A stretch of DNA of 32,658 bases, taken from positions 1 to 32,658 of the forward strand of contig NZ_JAIULG010000058.1 in NCBI RefSeq assembly GCF_020169415.1, given 5' to 3'. Origin of the DNA: Tsukamurella sp. M9C (lineage in GTDB: Bacteria; Actinomycetota; Actinomycetes; Mycobacteriales; Mycobacteriaceae). The translations under genes were made by a program, and so were the position numbers. Under the pieces are notes generated by a model. The model did not search any database and was not told where the DNA came from. It saw only the letters and a list, made by a program, of their open reading frames with translations. This document shows positions 1 through 7,435 of the stretch, in pieces (position 1 is the first letter of the stretch; each line of letters begins with the position of its first letter).

Positions 1-32
1 TCGGCGGAGGGGGCGGGGGGCTCGGTCGTCAC
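1..32 (-). CDS. Start of a gene downstream of fbiD, cut by the window edge (possibly ppk)
   Basis: A GTG codon at 32-30 overlaps the fbiD stop codon in a GTGA arrangement. It opens a frame of ten codons, rich in Pro, Ala and Thr, that leaves the window. Such an overlap suggests translational coupling with fbiD. In M. tuberculosis the gene after fbiD (Rv2983) is polyphosphate kinase ppk1 (Rv2984), so ppk is the expected neighbour. Nothing in these ten residues can confirm that; the identity rests only on remembered gene order. Confidence 0.3.
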   Translation of the reverse strand, partial: MTTEPPAPSA

Positions 33-730
33 CGCTCCATTCTGGCGTATCGGACGCACGCATTCGACGCGAAGTCCCGATCGGCCGCCGCGAGCACCGC
101 CGCGGTGTGCTCCCCGAGGCGCCCGGCCTCGGTCAGGTCCCGCGGCGTATCGACGTCCGTGCGCAGGCCGGGCCAGGGGCCGTCGTGCCGCGCGGCGCCC
201 CCGGACCGGTGCGCCGCCGCGGAATCCGGCCCGAAGGCGGCGCGCAGTTCGGTCCCCGGGGGCGCGTACAGCGCCGCCGTCCCGGTCCCTGCGTGATCGG
301 GCACGAAGCCCCGCCTGCCCGCCGTCGCCGCGAGGAACTCCCCGAGCTCCGTGGCGGTGATCCCCGGCAGGTCCGCCTGCAGGGCCAGGACCGCGACCGC
401 GGGGCCGTGCGCGGCCCGGGCGGCGCGGGCGCCCGCCTCGAGCGCGGCGTTCAGCCCGCCGGGCTCCGGCTCGTCGACGGTGCGCGCCCCGACGGCGATC
501 GCCGCGGCGCGGACCTCGGGATCGGGGGAGACCACGTGCAGCCCGAGGACCCCGGGGGCGGCTGCCGCCGCGGCGAGGGTGTCCAACAGCATCGCCAGCA
601 CGAGCCCCGGGACGGCGTCCCGCAGGCCGTCGCCGGGCGCGGCGAAGCGGGACTTGGCGGCGTCGAGCGACTTCACGGCGGTCACCACCACGACGGCGGG
701 GCGCTCGGCGGCCCCCTGCGGTGAGCTCAT
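29..730 (-). CDS. fbiD: Phosphoenolpyruvate (2-phospholactate-type) guanylyltransferase, coenzyme F420 biosynthesis
   Basis: A 233-residue cytosolic protein of the CofC/FbiD family. In mycobacteria the enzyme joins GTP and phosphoenolpyruvate to give the guanylated intermediate that FbiA transfers to the deazaflavin Fo on the way to coenzyme F420. The sequence shows the family's N-terminal VKSLDAAKSRF stretch (residues 19-29, with K20, K26 and R28 for nucleotide phosphates), a GLNAALEAG segment (92-100), and an ADLPG motif at 119-123 whose D120 is a likely metal ligand. The length is normal for the family. The ATG at 730 is chosen because a TACATT -10 hexamer ends 7 nt before it and no Shine-Dalgarno is present, so the mRNA is probably leaderless. 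The gene is divergent from gpsA, as in M. tuberculosis Rv2983/Rv2982c. F420 implies that the host has the Fo/F420 redox system. Confidence 0.9.
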   Translation of the reverse strand: MSSPQGAAERPAVVVVTAVKSLDAAKSRFAAPGDGLRDAVPGLVLAMLLDTLAAAAAAPGVLGLHVVSPDPEVRAAAIAVGARTVDEPEPGGLNAALEAGARAARAAHGPAVAVLALQADLPGITATELGEFLAATAGRRGFVPDHAGTGTAALYAPPGTELRAAFGPDSAAAHRSGGAARHDGPWPGLRTDVDTPRDLTEAGRLGEHTAAVLAAADRDFASNACVRYARMER

Positions 731-737
731 GGGCACC

Positions 738-743
738 AATGTA
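738..743 (-). promoter_or_regulatory. -10 element of a leaderless fbiD promoter
   Basis: TACATT on the minus strand, separated by 7 nt from the fbiD ATG (730-728). This fits transcription starting at the A of the start codon. No recognisable -35 is seen 17 bp upstream. Confidence 0.55.
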
Positions 744-781
744 GGCGTGCGGAACCGAACCCGCCGCCTGCGGGCGGGCGA

Positions 782-787
782 TAGGCT
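782..787 (+). promoter_or_regulatory. -10 element upstream of gpsA
   Basis: TAGGCT on the plus strand. A start about 7 nt downstream (near 795) would give gpsA a leader of roughly 47 nt containing a good Shine-Dalgarno (GAGGAG, about 828-834). The predicted start point coincides with a GTG that opens a short upstream frame (795-860). Confidence 0.45.
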
Positions 788-794
788 CGCCCCG

Positions 795-860
795 GTGCCC
801 ACGAATCCGGTGGGACAGGTGCGATGCGAGGAGGGGCTCGGATGGTCGACGTTGCGGTGA
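795..860 (+). CDS. Possible 21-codon leaderless upstream ORF overlapping the gpsA start
   Basis: A GTG at 795 lies 7 nt after the TAGGCT -10 and opens a 21-codon frame ending in TGA at 858-860. It passes over the gpsA ribosome binding site and start (842) in another frame. It contains a single Cys and no run of one amino acid, so classical attenuation is not indicated. It could couple or dampen gpsA translation, or it may be chance. I see no conservation evidence. Confidence 0.2.
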   Translation: MPTNPVGQVRCEEGLGWSTLR

Positions 861-1873
861 TGGGGGCTGGTTCGTTCGGAACCGCGATGGCGAAGGTCTT
901 CGCGGAGGCCACCCGCCCGGAGCCGCACCGGGTGCGGATGTGGTGCCGGCGGCAGGAGGTCGCCGATCAGATCAACGAGACCCGGATCAACGCGCAGTAC
1001 CTGCCCGAGGGTGTGCTCCCCGAGAACCTCTCCGCGACACACGATCCGGAGGAGGCGATGCGCGGCGCCGGGCTCGTCGTGCTCGCCGTCCCCTCGCAGT
1101 CGCTGCGGGCCAACCTGGGCGACTGGGGCCACCTGATCCCGCCGGACGTCACCGTCGTGAACCTGGCCAAGGGCATCGAGATCGGCACGCTCGACCGGAT
1201 GAGCGAGGTCGTCGTCGACGCCGCGGGGATCGATCGGGACCGGATCGCCGTGCTGACGGGGCCGAACTTCGCGAAGGAGATCGCGAAGGGCCAGCCGACC
1301 CTCGCCGTGGTCGCCTCGGACAACGCCGATCGCGCTTCCCGGACCCAGTACCTCGCGCGCACCGACTACTTCCGTCCGTACACGAGCGCCGACGTGGTCG
1401 GCTGCGAGATCGGCGGTGCCACCAAGAACGTGATCGCTCTGGTCTGCGGGATCGCGTCGGGCATCAACCTCGGCGAGAACTCGCGTGCCGCGATCATCAC
1501 CCGGGGGCTGGCGGAGACGCTGCGCCTCGGCACGGCGCTCGGCGCGGAGCCGCTCACGCTGGCCGGCCTCGCCGGCGTCGGCGACCTCGTCGCCACGTGC
1601 AGCTCGCCGCAGTCCCGCAACTTCAGCTTCGGCGCGCGCCTCGGCCAGGGCATGACCGTCGAGCAGGCGCAGGCCGCCGCGCACGGGCAGGTCGCGGAGG
1701 GTGCCAAGTCGTGCATTTCCATCGCCGACCTGGCGCGACGCGTGGGCGTCGAAATGCCGCTCACCGAGGCCGTGCGCGCTGTCTGCTACGACGGGGTCCC
1801 CGTCTCCCGCGCCATGGACGACCTGCTCAACCGCGACGTCGGCGGCGAGTGGCGCCCCAAGGACGCCGACTAG
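842..1873 (+). CDS. gpsA: NAD(P)H-dependent glycerol-3-phosphate dehydrogenase
   Basis: A 343-residue cytosolic enzyme that reduces dihydroxyacetone phosphate to sn-glycerol 3-phosphate for phospholipid synthesis. The N-terminal Rossmann motif GAGSFGTA is at residues 8-15. NLAKGIE (107-113) carries K110, and [10 protein letters not shown] (191-200) carries the probable catalytic K195. The C-terminal substrate-binding segment [12 protein letters not shown] runs from about 244 to 255. Length and motifs are typical. An ATG at 824 is in frame, but the GAGGAG Shine-Dalgarno lies after it and 7-8 nt before the ATG at 842, and the Rossmann strand begins directly at 842, so 842 is the start. ddl follows 66 nt later, as in mycobacteria (Rv2982c-Rv2981c). 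Confidence 0.96.
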   Translation: MVDVAVMGAGSFGTAMAKVFAEATRPEPHRVRMWCRRQEVADQINETRINAQYLPEGVLPENLSATHDPEEAMRGAGLVVLAVPSQSLRANLGDWGHLIPPDVTVVNLAKGIEIGTLDRMSEVVVDAAGIDRDRIAVLTGPNFAKEIAKGQPTLAVVASDNADRASRTQYLARTDYFRPYTSADVVGCEIGGATKNVIALVCGIASGINLGENSRAAIITRGLAETLRLGTALGAEPLTLAGLAGVGDLVATCSSPQSRNFSFGARLGQGMTVEQAQAAAHGQVAEGAKSCISIADLARRVGVEMPLTEAVRAVCYDGVPVSRAMDDLLNRDVGGEWRPKDAD

Positions 1874-1925
1874 TCCCACTGCCTTCCCCGCGGGTAACCG
1901 CGTGGCCCTCCGCACGGCCGACACG

Positions 1926-1931
1926 TAAGGT
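1926..1931 (+). promoter_or_regulatory. Possible -10 element of a leaderless ddl promoter
   Basis: TAAGGT lies 8 nt before the ddl GTG. It can be read as a -10 hexamer giving a leaderless mRNA, or its AAGG as a weak Shine-Dalgarno if gpsA and ddl are cotranscribed. The sequence does not decide between them. Confidence 0.35.
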
Positions 1932-1939
1932 GGGCGACC

Positions 1940-3025
1940 GTGACGGAGCGAATCAGGGTGGCAGTGGTCTTCGGCGGGCGCAGCAGCGAGCACGCGGTCT
2001 CGTGCGTCTCGGCGGGCAGTATCCTCGCCCACCTCGACCCCGAGCGCTACCAGGTGGTCCCCGTCGGGATCACGCAGGCGGGCGCGTGGGTGCTCTCCGA
2101 CGGTGACTCCAAGGCGCTGAGGTTCGCCGATCGGGCGCTCCCGAGTGTGGCCGACGCCCCGACGGATCTGGCGCTGTTGCCCGGCGCGGAACTCGTGTCG
2201 GTGCACGCGGATAGCGCAGGGGAGCTCCTCGGCGCCGTCGACGTCGTCTTCCCCGTCCTGCACGGCCCGTACGGCGAGGACGGCACCCTGCAGGGGCTGC
2301 TGGAAATGGTCGGCGTGCCCTACGTGGGTGCGGGCGTGCTCGCCTCCGCGGCGGGCATGGACAAGGAGTTCGCGAAGAAGCTGCTCGCCGCGGACGGCCT
2401 GCCCGTAGGCGACTTCCACGTGCTCCGCCAGCGCGACATCGAGGTCCCGTCGGATGTCCTGCACCGCCTGGGCCTGCCGCTGTTCGTCAAGCCCGCGCGC
2501 GGCGGATCGTCGATCGGCATCACCCGGGTCACGGACCTGACCGAGCTGCCCGCGGCGATCGCCGAGGCCCGGAAGTGGGATCCCAAGGTCATCATCGAGG
2601 CGGCCGTGATCGGCCGCGAGGTCGAGATCGGCGTGCTCGAGCGGCCCGACGGCAGCGTCGCCGCGTCGGCGATCGCCGAGATCGAGATGGCCGCCGACGC
2701 CGAGCACTCCTTCTACGACTTCGAGACCAAGTACCTCGACGACCGCGCGCAGTACACCGTGCCCGCGAACCTCACCGAGGAGCAGTCGGCGGCGATCCGC
2801 GACCTCGCGGTGCGCGCCTTCCACGCCTTCGACTGCCAGGGCCTCTCGCGCGTCGACTTCTTCCAGACCCCCGACGGCCCCGTCATCAACGAGGTCAACA
2901 CCATGCCCGGCTTCACCTCGACGTCGATGTACCCGCGGATGTGGGCCGAGTCCGGCGTCGAGTACGCCGAGCTGCTCGCGATCCTCATCGAGACGGCGCT
3001 CGCGCGCGGCATCGGGCTTCGGTAG
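1940..3025 (+). CDS. ddl: D-alanine--D-alanine ligase
   Basis: A 361-residue ATP-grasp enzyme that makes the D-Ala-D-Ala end of peptidoglycan precursors in the cytosol. It is the target of D-cycloserine. The N-terminal GGRSSEH is at residues 12-18 and [12 protein letters not shown] at about 109-120. The ATP-grasp loop [10 protein letters not shown] is at 184-193, and [10 protein letters not shown] at 317-326 holds the metal and product-site residues E318 and N320. The start is the GTG at 1940, which directly precedes the first beta strand. No upstream alternative fits the family. The gene converges on the DUF3515 gene, with only 7 nt between stop codons and no clear terminator hairpin. Confidence 0.96.
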   Translation: MTERIRVAVVFGGRSSEHAVSCVSAGSILAHLDPERYQVVPVGITQAGAWVLSDGDSKALRFADRALPSVADAPTDLALLPGAELVSVHADSAGELLGAVDVVFPVLHGPYGEDGTLQGLLEMVGVPYVGAGVLASAAGMDKEFAKKLLAADGLPVGDFHVLRQRDIEVPSDVLHRLGLPLFVKPARGGSSIGITRVTDLTELPAAIAEARKWDPKVIIEAAVIGREVEIGVLERPDGSVAASAIAEIEMAADAEHSFYDFETKYLDDRAQYTVPANLTEEQSAAIRDLAVRAFHAFDCQGLSRVDFFQTPDGPVINEVNTMPGFTSTSMYPRMWAESGVEYAELLAILIETALARGIGLR

Positions 3026-3032
3026 CCGCCGG

Positions 3033-3617
3033 TTACCGGCCGAGGTCGAGCGAGGCCGCCTGCAGGTGCTCCCGGATCGCGTCCGAGGTGGCCTGCACCG
3101 CGGAGGTGCCGGCACCGTCGGGCACCCAGACGGTGACGTACGGGCGGTGGTCGACGGCCGTCCAGTAGCTGCCGCCGTCGGGGGCGGGCGCGCCCGCCGG
3201 TGTTGCCTGCAACCACTGCACCCCGTTGATGATCTGCAGCTTCGCGGTCGCGGTCAGCTCGGCGGGACGGTCGGTGCCGCACCGCACCTCCACGGCGCCG
3301 GCCTTCTCGCTGGTCCACCGGGCGAAGCCGCCGGGCTCGGTGTCCTTGGTGCGCCGATAGCCGTCGAGGTCGGCGGGGATCGCGCCGAGGAGCTTCCCGC
3401 ACGCCGCGTCGCCGGACGACGGTGCCGCCACCGACTTCAGGTGGCCGGCCTCCGCGGCGTCGCGGGCGTCGCCCTGCTTCTGCTGCGCCAGCACGAGGAA
3501 GGCGATGAAACACGCGACCACCGCGACCGGCAGGGCCACCGCCGTCGCGAGGAAGGCGGGGCTGCGGCGTTTCCCGGTGTCCGGGGCCGCGGTGGTCTCG
3601 TCGTCTGCATCGCTCAC
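3033..3617 (-). CDS. DUF3515 family membrane-anchored protein
   Basis: A 194-residue protein. A hydrophilic acidic N-terminus is followed by one hydrophobic segment (about residues 21-44, rich in Ala, Val, Phe and Leu). The rest is about 150 residues that should lie outside the membrane. The exported part has two Cys (in a DAACGKLL segment and a VRCGTDRP segment) that could form a disulfide, and a YVTVWVPDG segment near the end. It matches the actinobacterial DUF3515 family (compare M. tuberculosis Rv2980, also beside ddl and thiL). The function is unknown; a cell-envelope role is only inferred from topology and neighbours. The start is the GTG at 3617: there is no Shine-Dalgarno, but a TACCGT hexamer ends 7 nt upstream, indicating a leaderless mRNA. 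It is divergent from thiL across only 19 bp. Confidence 0.75.
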   Translation of the reverse strand: MSDADDETTAAPDTGKRRSPAFLATAVALPVAVVACFIAFLVLAQQKQGDARDAAEAGHLKSVAAPSSGDAACGKLLGAIPADLDGYRRTKDTEPGGFARWTSEKAGAVEVRCGTDRPAELTATAKLQIINGVQWLQATPAGAPAPDGGSYWTAVDHRPYVTVWVPDGAGTSAVQATSDAIREHLQAASLDLGR

Positions 3618-3636
3618 GTCCGATACGGTAGCCGCG
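3618..3636. promoter_or_regulatory. Shared face-to-face -10 elements of the divergent DUF3515 and thiL promoters
   Basis: The 19-bp gap contains TACGGT on the plus strand (3624-3629), 7 nt before the thiL ATG. TACCGT on the minus strand (3625-3630) is 7 nt before the DUF3515 GTG. The two hexamers overlap by five base pairs, so one near-symmetric TACGGTA core could serve both directions. Both genes would be leaderless, and polymerase could bind for only one of them at a time. Confidence 0.55.
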
Positions 3637-4653
3637 ATGACATCTGAGGAGCCCGAGAGCCCTGCGCAGTCCCGCGTGCGCACCGTGGCGGAGCTGGGGG
3701 AGGACGGCGTGATCGCGCTGGCCACCGGCGGTGTACGGCCGGATCCGCGGATCCCGGTCGGCCCGGGCGACGACGCGGCGGTGGTGCTGGCCCCCGACGG
3801 CCGGACGGTGGTCTCGTCCGATGCGATCGTCGAGGGCCGGCACTTCCGGTTCGACCTCACCACCCCCGAGCACGTGGGCCGGCGCGCGATCGCGCAGAAC
3901 GCGGCGGACGTCGCGGCCATGGGCGCCGTGTGCACCGCCTTCACCGTGACGCTGGGCTGCCCGCCCGAGACCGGCGAGGACGTCATCGCGGGGATCGCGC
4001 GCGGCACCACCCGCGGCGCGGCCGAGGCCGGCGGTGCGATCGCGGGCGGTGACGTGGTTCGCACCGATCAGGTGCTGCTCGCCGTCACCGTGCTCGGCGA
4101 CCTGCAGGGCCGGGAGCCGGTCCTGCTGTCCGGCGCGCGGCCGGGCGATCGGGTCGCGGTGTGCGGAACACTCGGGCACTCGGCCGCGGGCCTGGACGTC
4201 GTGCTCGCGGGGCTCGACGGCTTCGACGGCCTGGTCGAGACCTACCGCTGCCCGGTGCCCCCGCTCGCCGCCGGGCCGAGCGCGGCCGACGCCGGGGCGA
4301 CGGCACTCACCGACGTCTCCGACGGCCTCCTCCGCGACGCGCGGTCACTCGCCCGGGCCTCCGGCGTGACCATCGCGCTCGACGGCGCCCTGCTGGCCCC
4401 CGATGCCGAGCTGGTCGCCTGCGCCGAGGCGCTCGGCGCCGACGCCGAGCACTGGGTGCGGACGGGCGGCGAGGATCACGCCCTCCTGGCGACCTTCCCG
4501 GCCGCCGCGGAGCTCCCCGGGGGCTGGCGCGCGATCGGGGTGGTGTCCGCCCCGGCCGCGCTGCCCGCGGGCACCGTCACCGTCGACGGCGACGCCGGGC
4601 CGGCGGCCGGCGGCTGGAACACCTTCACCGAGACCGAGGAGACCGGGCGATGA
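3637..4653 (+). CDS. thiL: Thiamine-monophosphate kinase
   Basis: A 338-residue cytosolic enzyme of the PurM/AIRS-like fold. It phosphorylates thiamine phosphate to thiamine pyrophosphate using ATP. Visible family motifs in order are GPGDDAAVV (about 42-50), DAIVEGRHF (about 62-70), [10 protein letters not shown] (about 88-97), GGDVVR (metal- and ATP-binding, about 132-137), VSDGLLRD in the middle and [13 protein letters not shown] near the end. The start is the ATG at 3637, preceded by a TACGGT -10 at 7 nt and no Shine-Dalgarno. The stop overlaps the ung start (ATGA), so the two are translationally coupled, as in mycobacteria (Rv2977c-Rv2976c). Confidence 0.95.
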   Translation: MTSEEPESPAQSRVRTVAELGEDGVIALATGGVRPDPRIPVGPGDDAAVVLAPDGRTVVSSDAIVEGRHFRFDLTTPEHVGRRAIAQNAADVAAMGAVCTAFTVTLGCPPETGEDVIAGIARGTTRGAAEAGGAIAGGDVVRTDQVLLAVTVLGDLQGREPVLLSGARPGDRVAVCGTLGHSAAGLDVVLAGLDGFDGLVETYRCPVPPLAAGPSAADAGATALTDVSDGLLRDARSLARASGVTIALDGALLAPDAELVACAEALGADAEHWVRTGGEDHALLATFPAAAELPGGWRAIGVVSAPAALPAGTVTVDGDAGPAAGGWNTFTETEETGR

Positions 4654-5345
4654 CGGCGAGACCACTGACCGACAGCGTCGAGGCCGGGTGGGCGCAGGCC
4701 CTCGCGCCGGTCGCCGACGAGATCGCGGCGCTCGGCGAGTTCCTGCGCGGCGAGAACGCCTCCGGGGACGGATACCTCCCGGCCGGGGCCAACGTGCTGC
4801 GCGCCTTCCGGCAGCCCTTCGCCGACGTGCGGGTGCTCATCGTCGGCCAGGACCCGTATCCGACGCCGGGGCACGCGGTGGGCCTCTCGTTCTCGGTGGA
4901 CCCGTCGGTGCGGCCGATCCCGCGGAGTCTGCAGAACATCTACAAGGAGTACTGCGACGACCTCGAGCTGCCGATGCCCGCGAACGGCGACCTCTCGCCG
5001 TGGTCCGCGCAGGGCGTGCTCCTGCTGAACCGCGTCCTGACGGTACGCCCGGGCACGCCCGCCTCGCACCGCGGGAAGGGCTGGGAGAAGGTCACCGAGT
5101 GCGCCATCGACGCGCTCGTGGCGCGGGACGCGCCGCTCGTGGCGATCCTGTGGGGCCGCGACGCGGCCTCGCTCGGGCCGCGCCTCGGCGACACCCCGCG
5201 GATCGAATCGGTGCATCCGTCGCCGCTGTCCGCGTCGCGCGGCTTCTTCGGCTCCAAGCCCTTCTCGAAGGCCAATGAGGCGCTGGTGGGACTCGGGGCG
5301 GAGCCCGTCGACTGGCGCTTGCCGCACCTCGCGCAGGTGCGCTGA
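4650..5345 (+). CDS. ung: Uracil-DNA glycosylase, family 1
   Basis: A 231-residue base-excision repair enzyme that removes uracil from DNA, of special use in GC-rich genomes where cytosine deamination is frequent. Motif 1 [11 protein letters not shown] is at residues 66-76 with the catalytic D68. Many bacteria have His after the Tyr; the Pro seen here is, to my memory, the usual actinobacterial form. LLLNRVLTV (124-132) carries the uracil-contacting N127. [13 protein letters not shown] (189-201) carries the catalytic H189 and the DNA-intercalating loop. The ATG at 4650 overlaps the thiL stop. The gene ends at the strong hairpin terminator 5364-5402. Confidence 0.97.
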   Translation: MTARPLTDSVEAGWAQALAPVADEIAALGEFLRGENASGDGYLPAGANVLRAFRQPFADVRVLIVGQDPYPTPGHAVGLSFSVDPSVRPIPRSLQNIYKEYCDDLELPMPANGDLSPWSAQGVLLLNRVLTVRPGTPASHRGKGWEKVTECAIDALVARDAPLVAILWGRDAASLGPRLGDTPRIESVHPSPLSASRGFFGSKPFSKANEALVGLGAEPVDWRLPHLAQVR

Positions 5346-5363
5346 CGACCGTCGGAGCGAACG

Positions 5364-5402
5364 CCGAAGGCCCGTGACCTCGGGGAGGTCACGGGCCTTC
5401 GG
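5364..5402. terminator. Bidirectional hairpin terminator between ung and rpmB
   Basis: A perfect 17-bp inverted repeat (5364-5380 with 5386-5402) around a 5-nt loop, placed between the convergent ung and rpmB stop codons. There is no clear U-tract, as is common for actinobacterial terminators. The perfect symmetry allows it to act in both directions. Confidence 0.85.
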
Positions 5403-5417
5403 AACAGCTGATGCGTA

Positions 5418-5609
5418 CTAGCCGCGAACGACCTTGCCGGCCTTGATGCACGAGGTGCACACGTTCAGGCGGCGGGTCTGACCGGGCGCGACCTGGGCGC
5501 GGACGGTCTGGATGTTCGGGTTCCACCGGCGGTTGGTACGCCGGTGCGAGTGGGAGACCGACTTACCGAAGCCGGGGCCCTTGTCGCAGACGTCGCAGAC
5601 GGCAGCCAT
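5418..5609 (-). CDS. rpmB: 50S ribosomal protein L28 (zinc-binding form)
   Basis: A 63-residue basic ribosomal protein of the large subunit. The sequence has an N-terminal CDVC pair (C5, C8) and a C-terminal CTSC pair, the four-cysteine zinc-ribbon signature of the C+ form of L28. Actinobacteria often carry a second, cysteine-free L28 that replaces this one under zinc limitation; no such copy is in this window. The start is the ATG at 5609, with GAGGAG (5619-5624) 9 nt upstream. The frame stays open further upstream, but that extension would run through the promoter and is not coding. The gene is divergent from the DAK2 gene, matching the common actinobacterial order rpmB/DAK2/recG. Confidence 0.97.
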   Translation of the reverse strand: MAAVCDVCDKGPGFGKSVSHSHRRTNRRWNPNIQTVRAQVAPGQTRRLNVCTSCIKAGKVVRG

Positions 5610-5701
5610 AGTCGTGTACTCCTCGCAATAGTTGAAAACCTGTGCTTCGCCCCGCCGGTCGTAGACGCGAAGGACACGCTCGGACGCGAGGCAACCCTGC
5701 A

Positions 5702-5730
5702 ATCATAGACCGATATGGGTCTACCGCCAA
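5702..5730 (-). promoter_or_regulatory. Strong sigma70-type promoter of rpmB
   Basis: On the minus strand TTGGCG (5725-5730) and TATGAT (5702-5707) are separated by exactly 17 bp. This is one of the best two-part promoters in the window and suits a ribosomal protein gene. The start would be near 5695, leaving a leader of about 85 nt. Confidence 0.7.
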
Positions 5731-5766
5731 ACCGCGGCGGGGCTCCTGCGCTGTGCGACCGCCCAC

Positions 5767-5772
5767 TAGGCT
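5767..5772 (+). promoter_or_regulatory. -10 element of a leaderless DAK2-gene promoter
   Basis: TAGGCT followed by 7 nt and the GTG start at 5780, with no Shine-Dalgarno. This decides the start codon, because the open frame continues 46 codons further upstream through the rpmB promoter. Confidence 0.6.
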
Positions 5773-5779
5773 GGCAGCT

Positions 5780-7435
5780 GTGACGGGACCGATTGCGGAG
5801 GACGGCCGCGTGGTGGTGGCCTGGCTGGGGCGTGCCGTCCTCGGACTCGAGCGTGCGGTCGACGAGATCAACACCCTCAACGTCTTCCCTGTCGCCGATG
5901 CGGACACCGGCACGAACATGCTGGTCACCCTGCGCGCGGCGGCGCGATCCGCCGACGTCGCGGACCGCACCGAGGGACCGCACGCCGTCGCCCGCGCCAC
6001 CGTCGCCGGCGCGGTCGCCGGGGCGCGGGGCAACTCGGGCGTCATCGTCTCGCAGATCATGCGCGGGCTCGCCGCGCAGCTCGGCCCCGACGCGGATCTC
6101 ACGGCCGAGGGGCTCGCGACCGGCCTGCGGAACGCGACGGACCTGGTCACCAGCGCCGTCGCCGATCCGATCGAGGGCACCATCCTCTCCGTCCTGCGTG
6201 CCTCCGCCGACGGTGCCGGGGCCGCGCTCGCCGGCGGTGGGAATCTGGCGGCCTGCGCGCGGGCCGCCGCCGATGCGGCCTTCGACGCCCTACTGCGCAC
6301 CCGGGACCAGCTCGCCGACAACGCCGCCGCCGGCGTCGTCGACGCGGGCGGCCGCGGCCTCCTCGTCCTGCTCGACGCTCTCGTCGAGGTCACGTCCGGG
6401 GCGGTGCCGGGGCGCCCGCGGTTCGGCCGGCAGATCGCGCCGCACGTCCAGGTGCACGTCGATCACGGTCACACCCACGATCACGCCGATCCGCCCCGCG
6501 GCCCGCACGCCGACTACGAGGTGATGTACCTCCTGCCCGCCGCCACCGAGGCCACGGCGAACAGGCTGCGCGCGGAGCTGCAGGCCTTCGGCGATTCGGT
6601 GGTGGTGGTCGCCGCGGCCGATCCCGACCCGGTCGCGACGTGGTCGGTCCACACGCACACCACAGAGCCCGGCGCGGCGATCCAGGCCGGTCTGCGGCAC
6701 GGCAAGCTGCGCAGCATCGCCGTCAACGTGCTGCAGGAGGCGGGACACGGCGAGACGCCGCTGCAGGCGCTGCTCGACGCGCCGCGCGCCATCGTCGCGC
6801 TGGTCTCGGGCGACGGTGCCGCCGAGCTGTTCACGGAGGCGGGCGCGGAGGTGATCCGCTGCGACACGGGGATGACCCACGCCGAGCTGCTCGCCGCCCT
6901 GCATCGGTTCGAGGGCCGCGAGGTGCTGCTCATGCCCAACGGCGCGCTGCCCACTCCCGAGCTGCTGGCGGTGGCCGCGCGGTCCCGCGAATCCGGTGTG
7001 CTGGTGACGCTGCTGCCGACCTCGTCCATGGTGCAGGCGATCGCGGCACTCGCCGTGCACGAGCCGAACGGTCACGCCGCCGACGACACCTACTCGATGG
7101 CCGAGGCCGCGGCCGGAGCGCGGTGCGGATCCGTCGTCGCCGTCACGGAGGACGCGCTGACGATCCTCGGGCCCTGCGGCCCCGGCGACTACCTCGGCAT
7201 GGTCGGCGGCGAGGTGGTGGTGCTCGAGGAGGACCAGTACTCCGCGGGTGAGGCGCTCGCCGAGCTGCTGTTGGCGACGGGCGGCGACATGGTGACGGTG
7301 CTCCTCGGCGAGGCGGGCGACGGCGACTTCCCCGACCGGGTCAGCGCCGCCCTGCGCCCGGACCGTCCGGAGGTCGAGGTGGTCGGTTACGTCGGCGGGC
7401 AGAACGCGAGCGTGATGGAGATCGGCGTCGAATGA
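5780..7435 (+). CDS. DAK2 domain fatty acid kinase-like protein (FakA-like)
   Basis: A 551-residue cytosolic protein with the architecture of FakA. The DAK2 ATP-binding domain occupies about residues 1-200 and a C-terminal FakA domain follows. NVFPVADADTGTNM (34-47) carries the metal-binding Asp residues D40 and D42, and GARGNSGVIVSQI (81-93) is the second DAK2 motif. A His/Asp-rich loop lies near residues 230-245, before the C-terminal domain. LMPNGALPTPELL and a following LLPTSSMVQAIAAL segment match the C-terminal domain. In Firmicutes FakA phosphorylates fatty acids bound to DegV-like FakB; a DegV protein is encoded at 29121-29975, but a functional pairing is only inferred. The start is the leaderless GTG at 5780. 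The stop overlaps the recG start (ATGA). Confidence 0.85.
   Translation: MTGPIAEDGRVVVAWLGRAVLGLERAVDEINTLNVFPVADADTGTNMLVTLRAAARSADVADRTEGPHAVARATVAGAVAGARGNSGVIVSQIMRGLAAQLGPDADLTAEGLATGLRNATDLVTSAVADPIEGTILSVLRASADGAGAALAGGGNLAACARAAADAAFDALLRTRDQLADNAAAGVVDAGGRGLLVLLDALVEVTSGAVPGRPRFGRQIAPHVQVHVDHGHTHDHADPPRGPHADYEVMYLLPAATEATANRLRAELQAFGDSVVVVAAADPDPVATWSVHTHTTEPGAAIQAGLRHGKLRSIAVNVLQEAGHGETPLQALLDAPRAIVALVSGDGAAELFTEAGAEVIRCDTGMTHAELLAALHRFEGREVLLMPNGALPTPELLAVAARSRESGVLVTLLPTSSMVQAIAALAVHEPNGHAADDTYSMAEAAAGARCGSVVAVTEDALTILGPCGPGDYLGMVGGEVVVLEEDQYSAGEALAELLLATGGDMVTVLLGEAGDGDFPDRVSAALRPDRPEVEVVGYVGGQNASVMEIGVE

Noticed and set aside
3026-3045. Possible terminator between ddl and DUF3515 (CCGGT/ACCGG)
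   Set aside because: The arms leave only a one-nucleotide centre, so no stable hairpin loop can form as read.
731-3115. Very long minus-strand open frame continuing upstream of fbiD across gpsA and ddl
   Set aside because: It is the antisense of two well-recognised genes. Its translation is rich in Arg, Gly, Asp and Val with no domain, and the fbiD start is fixed by family motifs and a -10. High GC leaves few chance stops.
5610-5702. N-terminal extension of L28 from an upstream start at 5702
   Set aside because: The extension passes through the leader next to a strong promoter, and L28 normally begins at the CxxC strand. The GAGGAG site serves the ATG at 5609.
6465-6510. His/Asp-rich codon run in the DAK2 gene as a repeat or metal riboswitch
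   Set aside because: It is in frame and codes a His-rich linker in a known two-domain protein; no repeat unit is preserved.
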